NCBI RefSeq assembly: GCF_958298935.1 | Contig: NC_084935.1 | Location: 11,528,501-11,592,500, forward strand | From: Phragmites australis | Lineage: Eukaryota > Streptophyta > Magnoliopsida > Poales > Poaceae | Reading direction: 5' to 3' | Length of the DNA stretch: 64,000 bases | Shown here: piece by piece, positions 13,201 through 23,263 of the stretch | How the letters are laid out: each line of letters opens with the position of its first letter | Position numbering within the stretch: position 1 is the stretch's first letter | The notes under the pieces: generated by a model | Database searches by the model: none | Told to the model about the DNA's origin: nothing | The model's input: only the letters and a program-made list of their open reading frames with translations | Position numbers and translations under genes: made by a program

Positions 13201-13560
13201 ATCTTTTGGAAGAACAGGCTCAGCCCGAGTGCTAAAGCGGCACTAAGCATAGATATGAGTTACCAGATAGCTGCTGTAAAATTGTGATTTCTACCAAATT
13301 TACCCATAGAGAAGTTAGTTTGCCACATCCATGCAACCACAAATCTTTACCACTAAATCCCTCCGTTTAGGCATAGGGAAGTTAGTTGGCTGCCCAGACT
13401 GAAAGCAGAAACAGAGCTAGTTGCAAGTACAGAACATGATGTCTCGGTTTCAGTTGTCACTATGCTAACATCAGGTTTCAAACCCAACGAGATCAACTAT
13501 AACGATAAATCACGCCACAAATACTTTCACACCATGAACTGTTGAGTATGATAAAATAGA
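10251..13560. other. Long AT-rich stretch without an identifiable gene
   Basis: After a GC-rich patch (10290-10470) the DNA is AT-rich with poly-A runs at 11821-11830 and 11920-11931. The words tgcttaaaaatg and cattgcttt recur loosely. No long open frame or domain is visible; the 97-codon frame at 12551-12844 has no recognisable motif. The stretch lies between two related copia LTR remnants. Confidence 0.5.
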
Positions 13561-13599
13561 AATGTGAAATTACACAAAGAGCATAATCAAAAATCAATA

Positions 13600-13962
13600 G
13601 AGAACGCATCGTGGAATGACATGTTCGGGAACCACCAGCTCGGAGTCCACATCTCCCTGCCTGCCCAATTCACGGGATCAGCAACACACGAGCACCGCCT
13701 CTCTCAAACAATTCATTCGAAATGCAACAGACTTTCTGAGCGAGACGCAGCACCTAGATTGGGCATCCGCGATGGGCCAGCCCACGTCGAGGAGGCGACG
13801 GCGGCGAGGTGGTGGGCGAACAGCTCGCGCTGGCAAGGAGGTATAGAGGTTAGACATGGGCGCTCGGGATTGGATGGAGAAGAGGGATGGAGAGGGGAGG
13901 TAGCTCACCGTTGAGGAGGAGGTCGCCGCAGCGACGAGCCTGGAGGCGGCAATGCGCGCCAT
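13600..13962 (-). pseudogene. Putative first exon(s) of an unidentified gene with an organelle-type N-terminus, or its remnant
   Basis: On the minus strand an ATG at 13962 opens MARIAASRLVAAATSSST, which is Ala/Ser/Arg-rich and without acidic residues, like a mitochondrial presequence. It is followed at once by a plausible donor (ACG|GTGAGC, about 13908). The same frame stays open to 13678 as an Arg/Pro-rich stretch, which could be read-through intron. Upstream on that strand the DNA is GC-rich and contains ctagggttctcc, as in grass 5' UTRs. I cannot identify the gene or find further convincing exons, so it may be a fragment carried by a transposon. Confidence 0.3.
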
Positions 13963-14199
13963 GGGGCGGAGGTGGTGGGGAGAACCCTAGTTTGTGCAGC
14001 AAAGGCGAGTGGTGAGGTTGATTAGGGCGTGTCAGCGTGTGGCTTAAATCGTAGGAAAGAACATTGAGATAGAGATATTTTAGGGAATAGAGGCGTGGCA
14101 GCAGATATGACCATAGGAGCTAATTGGGCGGCTGGAAGCGGCGTGCGGGCTGGAGTGATAGCGCGTATACGACAAAAAGAAGTCTTTACCTTTTTTAAA

Positions 14200-14374
14200 C
14201 AAGCAAGAGAAAATGAAAAATAGAAATAAAGAAATACCTCTGGTCAAAATGCGATTCGATTGAGTTCTAACATATGTGAGTTTTGCACGAGTTTTACTAT
14301 ATCTTGCCATTTTTGCCGTATTCTCAAATACAGCTCGAATCCGTTCAGCACGTGTCCCTAAACAAAACCCAACA
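14200..14374 (+). repeat. Truncated copia LTR remnant related to 6835-7040
   Basis: From acaagcaagaga onward the segment parallels the 5' LTR at 6813-7040. It shares gcgattcgat-gagttct, tatgtgagttttgc-cgag, tatcttgccattt and attctcaa-tacagctcga, and ends in cccaaca at 14374. About 40 bp present in the first LTR (around 6921-6960) is missing here, as is all of U3. It is either the 3' LTR of the element at 6652 or an independent relic. It ends 338 bp upstream of the UGT start codon in the same orientation. Confidence 0.7.
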
Positions 14375-14711
14375 GACGGGCGGGTTGCGCGCTCTGCTCC
14401 CGACTTCGTCCTTTTAGGAAACTTTGAGCATCAGATCATGGGAACACCTCAAAATGGTTGGAACACCGGATATGTTCTCGGAGATAGATGCTGCGGTTGC
14501 GTAAGTGCCGACGGGTACTAGCCTCCAAAGCACGTGGGGTGCCGGCGATACGACTATTACGACTACAGACCACTAGGCTTGCGATTTGTCCAACCAACCA
14601 CAGATCGAGGAGGAAAAGGGCCGCTCATTTGGAAGTGGCCAAACACACGAATCCGCGGAGAGAAAGAGTCCAAGTCCAACAACAGATCGCCGGCCGTGCC
14701 GGCCTGCGGAC

Positions 14712-16175
14712 ATGGCGGCGTCGCACGTGCTCGTCTTCCCGTGGCCGCTGCAGGGCCACATCAACTGCATGCTCCACTTCGCCACGGGCCTCGCCGCAGC
14801 CGGCGTCCATGTCACCTTCCTCCACACCGACCACAACCTCCGCCGCCTCGCTCGCGCCTCCGCGGCAGGCTCGCCGCGCCTCCGCTTCTTGTCCATCCCG
14901 GACGGCCTTCCCGACGACCATCCCCGCTCGGTGGGCGACGTCATGGAGCTCGCCAAGTCGCTGCTGGCGGCGGGCCCCGTCGCGTACCGGGCTCTGCTCT
15001 CCGCGTTGCTGTCAGCCGTGGGGAGCCCGAGCCGTGCTAATAATGCCGGCGTCGACCCCGGTGGCGGCGGCTGCTTCCCGTCGGTGACATGCGTCGTAGC
15101 CGATGGCTTGATGCCATGGGCCATCAACATTGCCGAGGATCTCAGCATCCCGGCGTTCGTCTTCCGCACGGCAAGCGCGTGCAGTTTCTTGGCGTACCTG
15201 TCCGTGCCCAAGCTTTTCGAGCTTGGAGAGCTCCCCTTCCCAGAAGGCGGCGACCTCGACGAGCCTGTGCGCGGCGTTCCGGAGATGGAGAGATTCCTAC
15301 GGCGGCGGGATCTTCCAAGTTTGTGCCGCCGTCGCAGTGAGACCAACGATGTCGACCCCATGCTGCAACTGCTGGCCGAGTTCACCGTGTACAGCGGCAA
15401 GGCACGGGCGCTCATACTCAACACGGCCGCCTCTCTGGAGCGGTCAGCGCTCCAACATATCACGCCGCACATGCGCGACGTATTCGCCATTGGGCCTCTC
15501 CACGCCATGTCCCCAGCGCCGGCGGCGGCCTCTAGCCTGTGGCGCGAGGACGAAGGCTGCATGTCGTGGCTCGACGGTCAGGCGGACCGGTCCGTCGTGT
15601 ACGTCAGCTTGGGAAGCCTTGCCGTCATCTCCCACGAGCAGTTCACCGAGTTCCTGTCCGGGCTTGTCGCCACCGGCTACCCCTTCCTCTGGGTGCTCCG
15701 GCCAGACATGGTCGGTGCGAGCCAGGACTCCGTCCTCCAAGAAACCGTCAGGGCGGCGGGAGACAGCAAGGTCCGAGTCGTGGCGTGGGCGCTACAGCGA
15801 GACGTGCTGCGGCACCGGGCGGTGGGGTGCTTCCTGACGCACTCTGGCTGTAACTCCACGCTGGAGGGCATCGTCGAGGGCGTGCCTATGATATGCTGGC
15901 CGTTCTTCGCCGACCAGCAGATCAACAGCCGGTTCGTGGGCGCTGTGTGGAGGACGGGGCTGGACATGAAGGACGTGTGCGACAGAGCCGTAGTAGAGAG
16001 GATGGTGAGGGAGGCAATGGAGTCCGCCGGGATAAGGGGCTCGGCTCGGGCTCTAGCGCAGCAGGTGAGGCGGGACATTGCTGACGGTGGGTCGTCGGCG
16101 ATGGAGTTTGAGCGGCTCGTCAAGCTCATCAGGGAGCTCGGCATGTCGGATGCTGAGCCTGATCTTCAAGCATGA
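14712..16175 (+). CDS. Family 1 UDP-glycosyltransferase, intronless, with atypical PSPG box
   Basis: The 487-residue product has the two-lobed GT1 layout. The N-terminal acceptor lobe starts HVLVFPWPLQGHIN, with the catalytic His at 16 and a likely partner Asp at 131 (VVADGLMPW). The C-terminal UDP-sugar site is the 44-residue PSPG box at 359-402, ending DQ (Asp401-Gln402). The family transfers a sugar from a UDP donor to small molecules in the cytosol; the acceptor cannot be predicted. The layout recalls UGT85/UGT709-type enzymes. The start at 14712 was chosen because the hydrophobic beta-strand before GHIN then sits at the N-terminus; an in-frame ATG at 14586 would add 42 unrelated residues. 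The PSPG box departs from consensus: WALQ for WAPQ and HSGCNS for HCGWNS. The frame is otherwise intact, so it is either a divergent active enzyme or one early in decay. Confidence 0.9.
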   Translation: MAASHVLVFPWPLQGHINCMLHFATGLAAAGVHVTFLHTDHNLRRLARASAAGSPRLRFLSIPDGLPDDHPRSVGDVMELAKSLLAAGPVAYRALLSALLSAVGSPSRANNAGVDPGGGGCFPSVTCVVADGLMPWAINIAEDLSIPAFVFRTASACSFLAYLSVPKLFELGELPFPEGGDLDEPVRGVPEMERFLRRRDLPSLCRRRSETNDVDPMLQLLAEFTVYSGKARALILNTAASLERSALQHITPHMRDVFAIGPLHAMSPAPAAASSLWREDEGCMSWLDGQADRSVVYVSLGSLAVISHEQFTEFLSGLVATGYPFLWVLRPDMVGASQDSVLQETVRAAGDSKVRVVAWALQRDVLRHRAVGCFLTHSGCNSTLEGIVEGVPMICWPFFADQQINSRFVGAVWRTGLDMKDVCDRAVVERMVREAMESAGIRGSARALAQQVRRDIADGGSSAMEFERLVKLIRELGMSDAEPDLQA

Positions 16176-17990
16176 ATGGGGACTTGAAAGCAGCATCAGT
16201 GACGCCTCATATTGTAAGGACAACTTGGCGATCTCATATTGTGATATGTTGGTTTTCAACTCCCGATAAAGATAAGAATAAGACCATTCCAATCATATTC
16301 TTTTCTTTTTCTTCCTTCTTGATTTTCCTCTTCGTTAACATTCCCTTTATTTTTTTTCTCATCTCTAAGAGTTTCCTTTCGAATGAATTTGTGTTTGGAC
16401 ATGTGATTTTGATCTATGTATGGTGGTTGGTGGTTCCAGTTGGTACTCGTTCATATTGATATATTTGTTGTTACTTTTACATATGCTCAGTTGTTGGTTG
16501 TGGCAAGGTAGTTTCATATAAGTTGGTTAAGTTAGTTGCTCACACATATGTCTAGGATGCTTACCGCTTAATTAACTTAACCATATTTAGTTCTTGCTAC
16601 CAGCTTAATGCATGATCCTTGAAATTGGGAATATATATACCCATACTGTGTAAGACTTGCAAGTACCTTCGTACTCAGGGTGCTGCACTTAAGTTGTTGC
16701 AGGTTCACAAGTCGGTGAGAAAGATGTAGTATTCGGCTACTTTGTGCCTACCGATCAGGGTGACGGGCAGGAGTAGCACACTCTACTCCAAACTCAGTAC
16801 TTTTGGGACGGTGCCTAAGGGTATATGGCACTGTCGGCTTTTTTTGTATAGGTTTATCTTCTGCTGTGTAGTTGTTGTTTCCTTTTGATGTAAATTGTGG
16901 AAACAACTGCATGTTTAAAGACTTGTAATATAAATATTTAATTACCTGCTCTTTATTAAACTATGTTGTGATGAATATATTGGAAGGCATGTGTTCCGAT
17001 CCTTGGGTACAAAACACGTGACGGGACTACCGGAGCGGTATTTTGATTAATCGTCGTAGTTGTGATTATGTCAATGATCCACCTAATAATTAGTTTGAAT
17101 ACTGTTTGATCGAGTTCTCACATCATAAAAATTTTGACATCTATAACCCAAGTTAGATAGTTGTAACCATCTAATGCAAGTTCCTGAAAATCTTTGTTGG
17201 ATATATGAGCCATGTCCTACATAGAATACCATGAACTGAATTAACTTACTATGAAAGTAAATTAAATATCATAGAAATGTTATAATAATGCAAAATTAAA
17301 ACTCAATATGAGTATTGAATAATTATTAGTGTAGACCTTCATGATAGGTGAAATATTTGTTGCTAATGTATTGGTCTCCATTTTTAAAGAAGTGGGTGAC
17401 ATGCAATCAGGGCAAGATATAGTCTTTGTGCATGGCAAATATTGGAAAACACGATGAAGATAATCACCATTTGGTATAGACCTTTCAGCAGTATGCGAGA
17501 AACTCGCTACTATAACATGGATTATATCCAATTAAGATGTACGACACTACAGTCATAGCTAATATTATAGTCTCTACTACCTTGTGTTTATGCCAATAAA
17601 ATAATAAGGTAATCACCAAAAAAATTGCATAATTATCTGTAAATAATTTAACTGAGGCTTAAATAAATATTTAATTGCAGAAATAGGAAATGAAATAATT
17701 GCAAGAAAGCAATAAAAATTGTTTAATAAACTTCAATTATATTAAATCATGGAGTGTCACTAAAGTAATATTTAAAAATTGCAATAATACACAAAACAAT
17801 GCAATTCCTAAAGACCTAAGCACCTGGAATGCAAAGTTACATTATGTAAATAAACATAACACAATAATCATTAAGTATGAGGACTTGAACATAAAAAAAT
17901 GAGCTTTTATTTATTTTTTAATGTTGGTGCTTAATTAATGAAAAACCTGAGGGTCTTTTGCAAAAATGTGAGTGCCGGCCTATTACTCGG
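16176..17990. other. 3' flank of the UGT and AT-rich repeat-like DNA
   Basis: No gene is recognised. A stretch at about 16620-16930 (tatatatacccatactg, cttcgtactcagggtgctgca, then gtgccta and gtatatggcactg) has the texture of LTR or transposon DNA, but no pair or domain allows a class to be set. The remainder to 17990 is AT-rich with short frames only. Confidence 0.4.
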
Positions 17991-18650
17991 CTTATATATA
18001 CCCTGTCTAGGGGTGTTAGAGTTAGCTTTTCCCCTCCCCCACCCCCACATCTCCTCCGCCTCCACTTCCGCGGCGCCACTGGTTGGGCGTGCTGCCGCTG
18101 CCACCGCCTGTAGGGTGGGCTAGATCTGGTGGTGGCGACAGTGTTAACGTCGTGGAGGCCTCAGATGGAGTCATCGGCACCGCCTCCAACGGCCTGTTGC
18201 ATCACTGCCCTAAGGGCCGCTCAGAAGAGGCGAGCCAGATCAGTAGGCTGGCCGGCGACACCGTTCAACGACCAGAAAGCCAACACGTGAGGCCAAGCTG
18301 GTGGAGAGGCAGTGGTGGAGTCGTGCTAATGTGCCACATGCAGAGCCGAACGTAGAAGGTAAGCTTGGTCAGCGCTGCTGGGGGTGGTAGGGACGATGGA
18401 GGCGGCATCAACGGCGTCACCCAGGAGGAGGGCCATCAAAGGACTCCAAGGACAACGTCAACAGGGACCTCCAGAGACCGGAGTAGCCTTGGCGTTGCAC
18501 CGCTCACGTCTAGTGAGTGGCCAAGGAGCCAGAGGATGCCATCGATGTTGGTGACAACGACGATGGTGGCGTCGATTCCTGAACGGGCTTGGAGGCTTGC
18601 GACGCGGAGGGAGAGCAAGGAGCAAGGCTATCTCCAATGTTAACCGGTAA
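17991..18650 (+). other. GC-rich, LTR- or promoter-like stretch
   Basis: A TATA-like ttatatata (17991-18000) precedes a C-rich leader and about 600 bp of GC-rich DNA with several short overlapping frames on both strands. This could be an LTR U3-R junction or a captured gene promoter. No protein family is recognisable and no LTR partner was found in the window. Confidence 0.3.
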
Positions 18651-18981
18651 GTTCTCAAAGAATCCTCATTTCTTACCTAGGAATGTGCTTTCTCCTTCTT
18701 TGCTCCTGTGTGCTCTCAATTGTAGAGCATGCTTGATAATGTGTTGCAAAACAGTTGAACAGTAGAAAAGTCGACAGAGAAATGAAAGTGAATGTGATTG
18801 CTTTCATTCATTGTGTTGATGTACATACATACAAGTTGAATGAGCATCCGTCCTGGAAGACATCCCTTCCCAACTAACGGGTACAACCGCAAATAGCGGT
18901 TGCTTTGATCAATTAGTTCGTAACAGATTACACAGGAGATCGACTCCTACTCCAGCTTGTAGAGACGCCCATAGTTCAAGC

Positions 18982-19056
18982 AATCGGGGACAATTACTAG
19001 CCATTGCGGTACAAGGCCATAATCGGGGATAATTACTGGCCATTGCGGTACAAGGC
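18982..19056. repeat. 39-bp tandem duplication
   Basis: A segment beginning aatcggggacaattacta (18982-19017) recurs at 19021-19056 with two or so substitutions, followed each time by ccattgcggtacaaggc. The surrounding DNA (18780-19290) has no identified gene. Confidence 0.8.
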
Positions 19057-19299
19057 GGTATTCAGTGGGCAACAGGACATAAGGATGTGGCAGTAGGATC
19101 TCTTCATCAATTCCTGAATATCCAGGGCTTCATTAAGATAAGCCCTTTGTTTGGATGCGATCCCCAGACGCCCATCTCCAAGTCGAAGACCGATATCGCA
19201 AAAGGCATCTTTTATTCACTCCTAGTTTTCCATGTAGGTAACAATCCCACAGTATTCGACACCATCTTCATGTTGTCACTGTGATTTCTCCAGCTGCCA

Positions 19300-22200
19300 C
19301 TGCCAGACATGTGCACATGCGTTGCAACATGATGCGATGGCCACAGCAAGTTCAGGTGCTGACATTGCCAGTACATAATTCAGAAGTTTGTTCCCGCTTC
19401 AAGCTTCTCTTGAAATGGTTCAACCTGCGGAGCATCCATGGGTTAGAGAAACACGTACCATAAGGTTACATTTTGTTAGTTGTTTGGCACCAATGGTTGA
19501 ACTGACAAGTCAAACATTGTATGTTGATACAAACTGATCGGTGCAGCAAAAAGCCTGAAAACATGCAAATGTACCGTTTAGTTCACTGACAAAAAACTAA
19601 TGTATGAACTTGCAACGAAAACAGCATTCATCCATACCAAGTCGATTGGATCGAAAGCTTTCCTGCGGCTTTGGAATAGATGAAAATTGATCACCATTGA
19701 TTGGAAAAAAAAAAACATGCCCCTTAGGTACAAATCATCCCAGTTTCACATAAAAGCATTTTTATAAAAATACTGACAAAAAGAATTTCCTGGCGCTCAG
19801 CACAGTTATAATTACCAAGGCCAAGGCGGGGTTTAACAGGCAGGACCAGAAATTACAGACCATATGCCCTGCTCTCTTTTTTGCCCCTCTTGCACCGTAG
19901 AAAAAACAAGCAGCATGTGCACCAGGTTGCATCATGTACAGGACAATCAAAAGATCAAGTTGAGAAATATAGCATTACAACCTATCTCCAAAGTTCGATA
20001 CTTCCATTTCAAATCTAGTTTCTGCAACAACCTTCTATAATAGAGATATCGTTTCTTCCTTAGAAAGGCTGTTATGTTCTTTCCAATTGGATCATCGGAT
20101 AGCAGATTTACACATGGAATCAAAGCACACAAACTACAACTCTCAGGACTGATGTCAACCAAGCATAGAAGCAGCTCATACACATAGTATGGATGCTTGG
20201 ACGCATGGCTAGCATGCATGCATACAAATTATAAATGTGGAACCAGGAAAAACATAGCAAGAACTATAGTACCTCCACAATAGAGCACTGTCTATAGGTT
20301 GTGTTGGCCATCAGCCAAATGAAAATTAGCAGGAGAATCAGCATAAATTATATAAATAATATTATAAAAGGGAAGGGGAAGTCTATCTAGGCACATACAT
20401 ATAAGAATACTCTCAAGTATGTAATTACCCATTTACTTCCAGAAATCATGGAGCAGCAAATATATCAATCCAAAAGTGCAGAGGAGACAATTCATTACAA
20501 CATAGCATATATGCAACATGATATCATTCCTCAAAATGTTCTTATGCAGACGGTACCATTTATCTTTGCTAGACTGCGCTGTTGACAAATCCAATGTGAT
20601 AGGTTGTTTTGCAAAATATGCATATAGATTATGATTGCTTTATACTCTGCAGGTAAGCTATCAAGGAATTAGTATATACTAGGGTTGGAAAACCCGCCAT
20701 AAGTCAAAGTGAAATGAAGATAGATATTATTCTGCTGTTTATTATCCTACTTTTCAATAACAGATCATCAGGAAAGAACTTCACATACGATGACAAGCTA
20801 ACCCATATTAAGTTGGTTCAACCTAATAAATAAATATTACCAGCATCTGAAAAAAGATAAAATGCAATCAACAACACAGCTTAACAAATTGATAGGAGCA
20901 TTGTAACACACATTAATTAAGAACAGTCCCCTGCATTACTAACTGTAAACAACTTTAACTTGTTTCGATTTAAATAAGAAATGCAGCCAGCGTCCGAAAA
21001 TAAAGAAGGAATCAATGTATCTTCATCATATTTTGACATTGTTCAATCAATAGCCGAAAATGCTTGTCCATAATGATTTGGCAGACTGCAGGTGGGCTGT
21101 GTAACTGTAAACTACGCTGATGCAAATAGAGTTCCGCTCGTAGAGGAAACTAACTATAAGAATTAGGAGATGAAATAACATAACAGATCATTAAGCGATG
21201 AAGTAAATGAACAGTTCTAACAAACAATAACCTGTCTATTCATTACTCTGAGAGATCAATAACAACAATAAGATCCAGAGACTTCATCCTACTTGAGCAA
21301 CAGCCAACATCGGTAGCCTGCAAAGAAATGTTTCATCTTCAATAAACCAGTTCACGTGAATGATAACAACACACCTGAGACTTGATCATTTACTTGTGTG
21401 CCTGTCTCTTATACTAAAGGTAAATAAGAAAGTATGAAGCGAGTCTAAATACAATAATTGGTCAATTGAAACTTTCCATTGATAAGCAGGTAAGCAACAA
21501 ATTATAACAAGAATCTTAATGAGCTACCCCTCAAATATCAGAAAGGAAAGTCTTCTATGCAGAAGTAATCTCAAAAAACAGAAAATGATTCCAAAAGACC
21601 GGCACCACTTTGTGTCAATACAGAGGCACCAGTTCGACACATTTTAGTGTTCCAACACCTCACAATGTAAAATCTCCCTTCCTGATGCATAGATAACATT
21701 GGCATAAAATTCAAGCGCCTGTTCACCCATAGCACCAGCCAGGTTTTGACATTGCTATACAAACAGAAAATACCAGAGGGGATTTTAATTAACATAAAAA
21801 AAAAGAACAGCACGTAAAAACAAGAGCACGCATGGTTTGCTAGTCTACAAATCTGGAGTCTCTAGATAGAAGTTTCCTTTTCAGTGAAAATGACAATTGT
21901 GCATGAATGCGGATCAGAACAACTTCACTGAAAACAGTACATTTGCCAGCACATCTATGTAAAATAAGCAGCAACAATATAAAATAACATGATGGAATGT
22001 TTGTTAAGTGTTAAACTATAGAAAACGACCCATTAGGTTGTTGGCAACACAACAGTGAAATATGTGCTGGGAGATGTAAGGAACTAAATTGCACACATAC
22101 TTGGAAAATGCTCAGCCATGCCAGTTTTCTCCTCAAACCTAGTTCCTTAGTTAAACGGATCATATAATTCGCTTTTATTGGTTTAAAAGCAGGGAGGGAA

Positions 22201-23263
22201 AGGGTAACAATAAAGTTCTATAGGAGATATTTTTTTTCTTCTGACAATGGCGTACTTGATAGACACATAGCATTTAAGATTAAACACTCGCAATGATTAG
22301 TTCTAGAAAAGCTAAAATGAATCTTTATAAAAAGATATATACCGTTAATCCCTACAAGCGTAATTTAACTGAATGAGTACTTCACTGAATTCTCAGGTGC
22401 CAACAGGAAATAAGGCCTTGCATTCAGCCAAGTAACATACAGGGACTGCTGATCTTTGTCTGTCAGAATGTCCAAGAAACAATACCTGTTTATGACATGA
22501 GCTGAAACCGGCAACATCTTCGTCTTGATTTTGAATCCTTGTTGACCTCCAAGAATGCATCCAACTAAACTATCTAATAATGAAACAATGGCAAGGCCTC
22601 TATAGGAAAGCAGAAGTATAGAATATAGATAGTAAATCCATACTCATTTTCCATAAGATCATCAATTCTCATAAAAGAATTCATTTGTTTTGTTTATCTT
22701 GTGAACAAAAATGAAGTGTGTTGTTTACCCTCTTCTTCTTCTTCTTCTTCTTCTTTTGGACTGAGGGAAAAGGAGTCTTGCACACATATGCACACGTTTT
22801 CAGCATAAGCCAACCCAAAGAATACCAGTTTGAAAGGAGGCAGGAATCATGCCACCACAGCATATAGCTTCAACCGAGGGAATTAGGGAAATATGATGAT
22901 GTACAACAATGCTACTAAATTACAACTATGGCACCATCGATAAACTGGCATTTAAACTGTTATCAGGAGCAGTGTTTCATCTAAGATGAATATATCATGT
23001 TGTTCAATTAGTGCAAAGCCACAAAAGGGACAGTGGAAATGTGACTGGCCTCAGAGTTCAAATTTACAGCACAGTTTTGACAAAATAAGTTACATGGTTT
23101 GCTATCTAATTGGTAGATTCCATTTCAAGCTAAATATGCAGGAGCAAAGGCTTTTGCACAATGGAAAGCTGTTAGAACTAACAAGTACCTCCAATAGGGA
23201 AAGGATGCACATGACAAATCCTCTGTACCTCTCACAATCATGTCAATAAAATTCAAGACATAA
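19300..23263. other. Long non-coding stretch downstream of the mTERF gene
   Basis: About 4 kb of AT-rich single-copy-like DNA with no long frame. The part nearest the mTERF stop presumably contains its 3' UTR; a minus-strand donor-like GGAG|GTACTTG near 23190 would allow an intron there, but no acceptor could be chosen with confidence. Confidence 0.4.
22731..22757. repeat. (TTC)n microsatellite
   Basis: About nine TTC/CTT units in a row, ending at ttttgga. Confidence 0.9.

Noticed and set aside
14586..14711. Upstream in-frame ATG extending the UGT by 42 residues
   Set aside because: The added residues are polar and unlike any UGT N-terminus; the ATG at 14712 gives the normal start before GHIN.
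14573..15562. 329-codon minus-strand frame opposite the UGT
   Set aside because: It is a shadow of the GC-rich UGT exon, with no domain.
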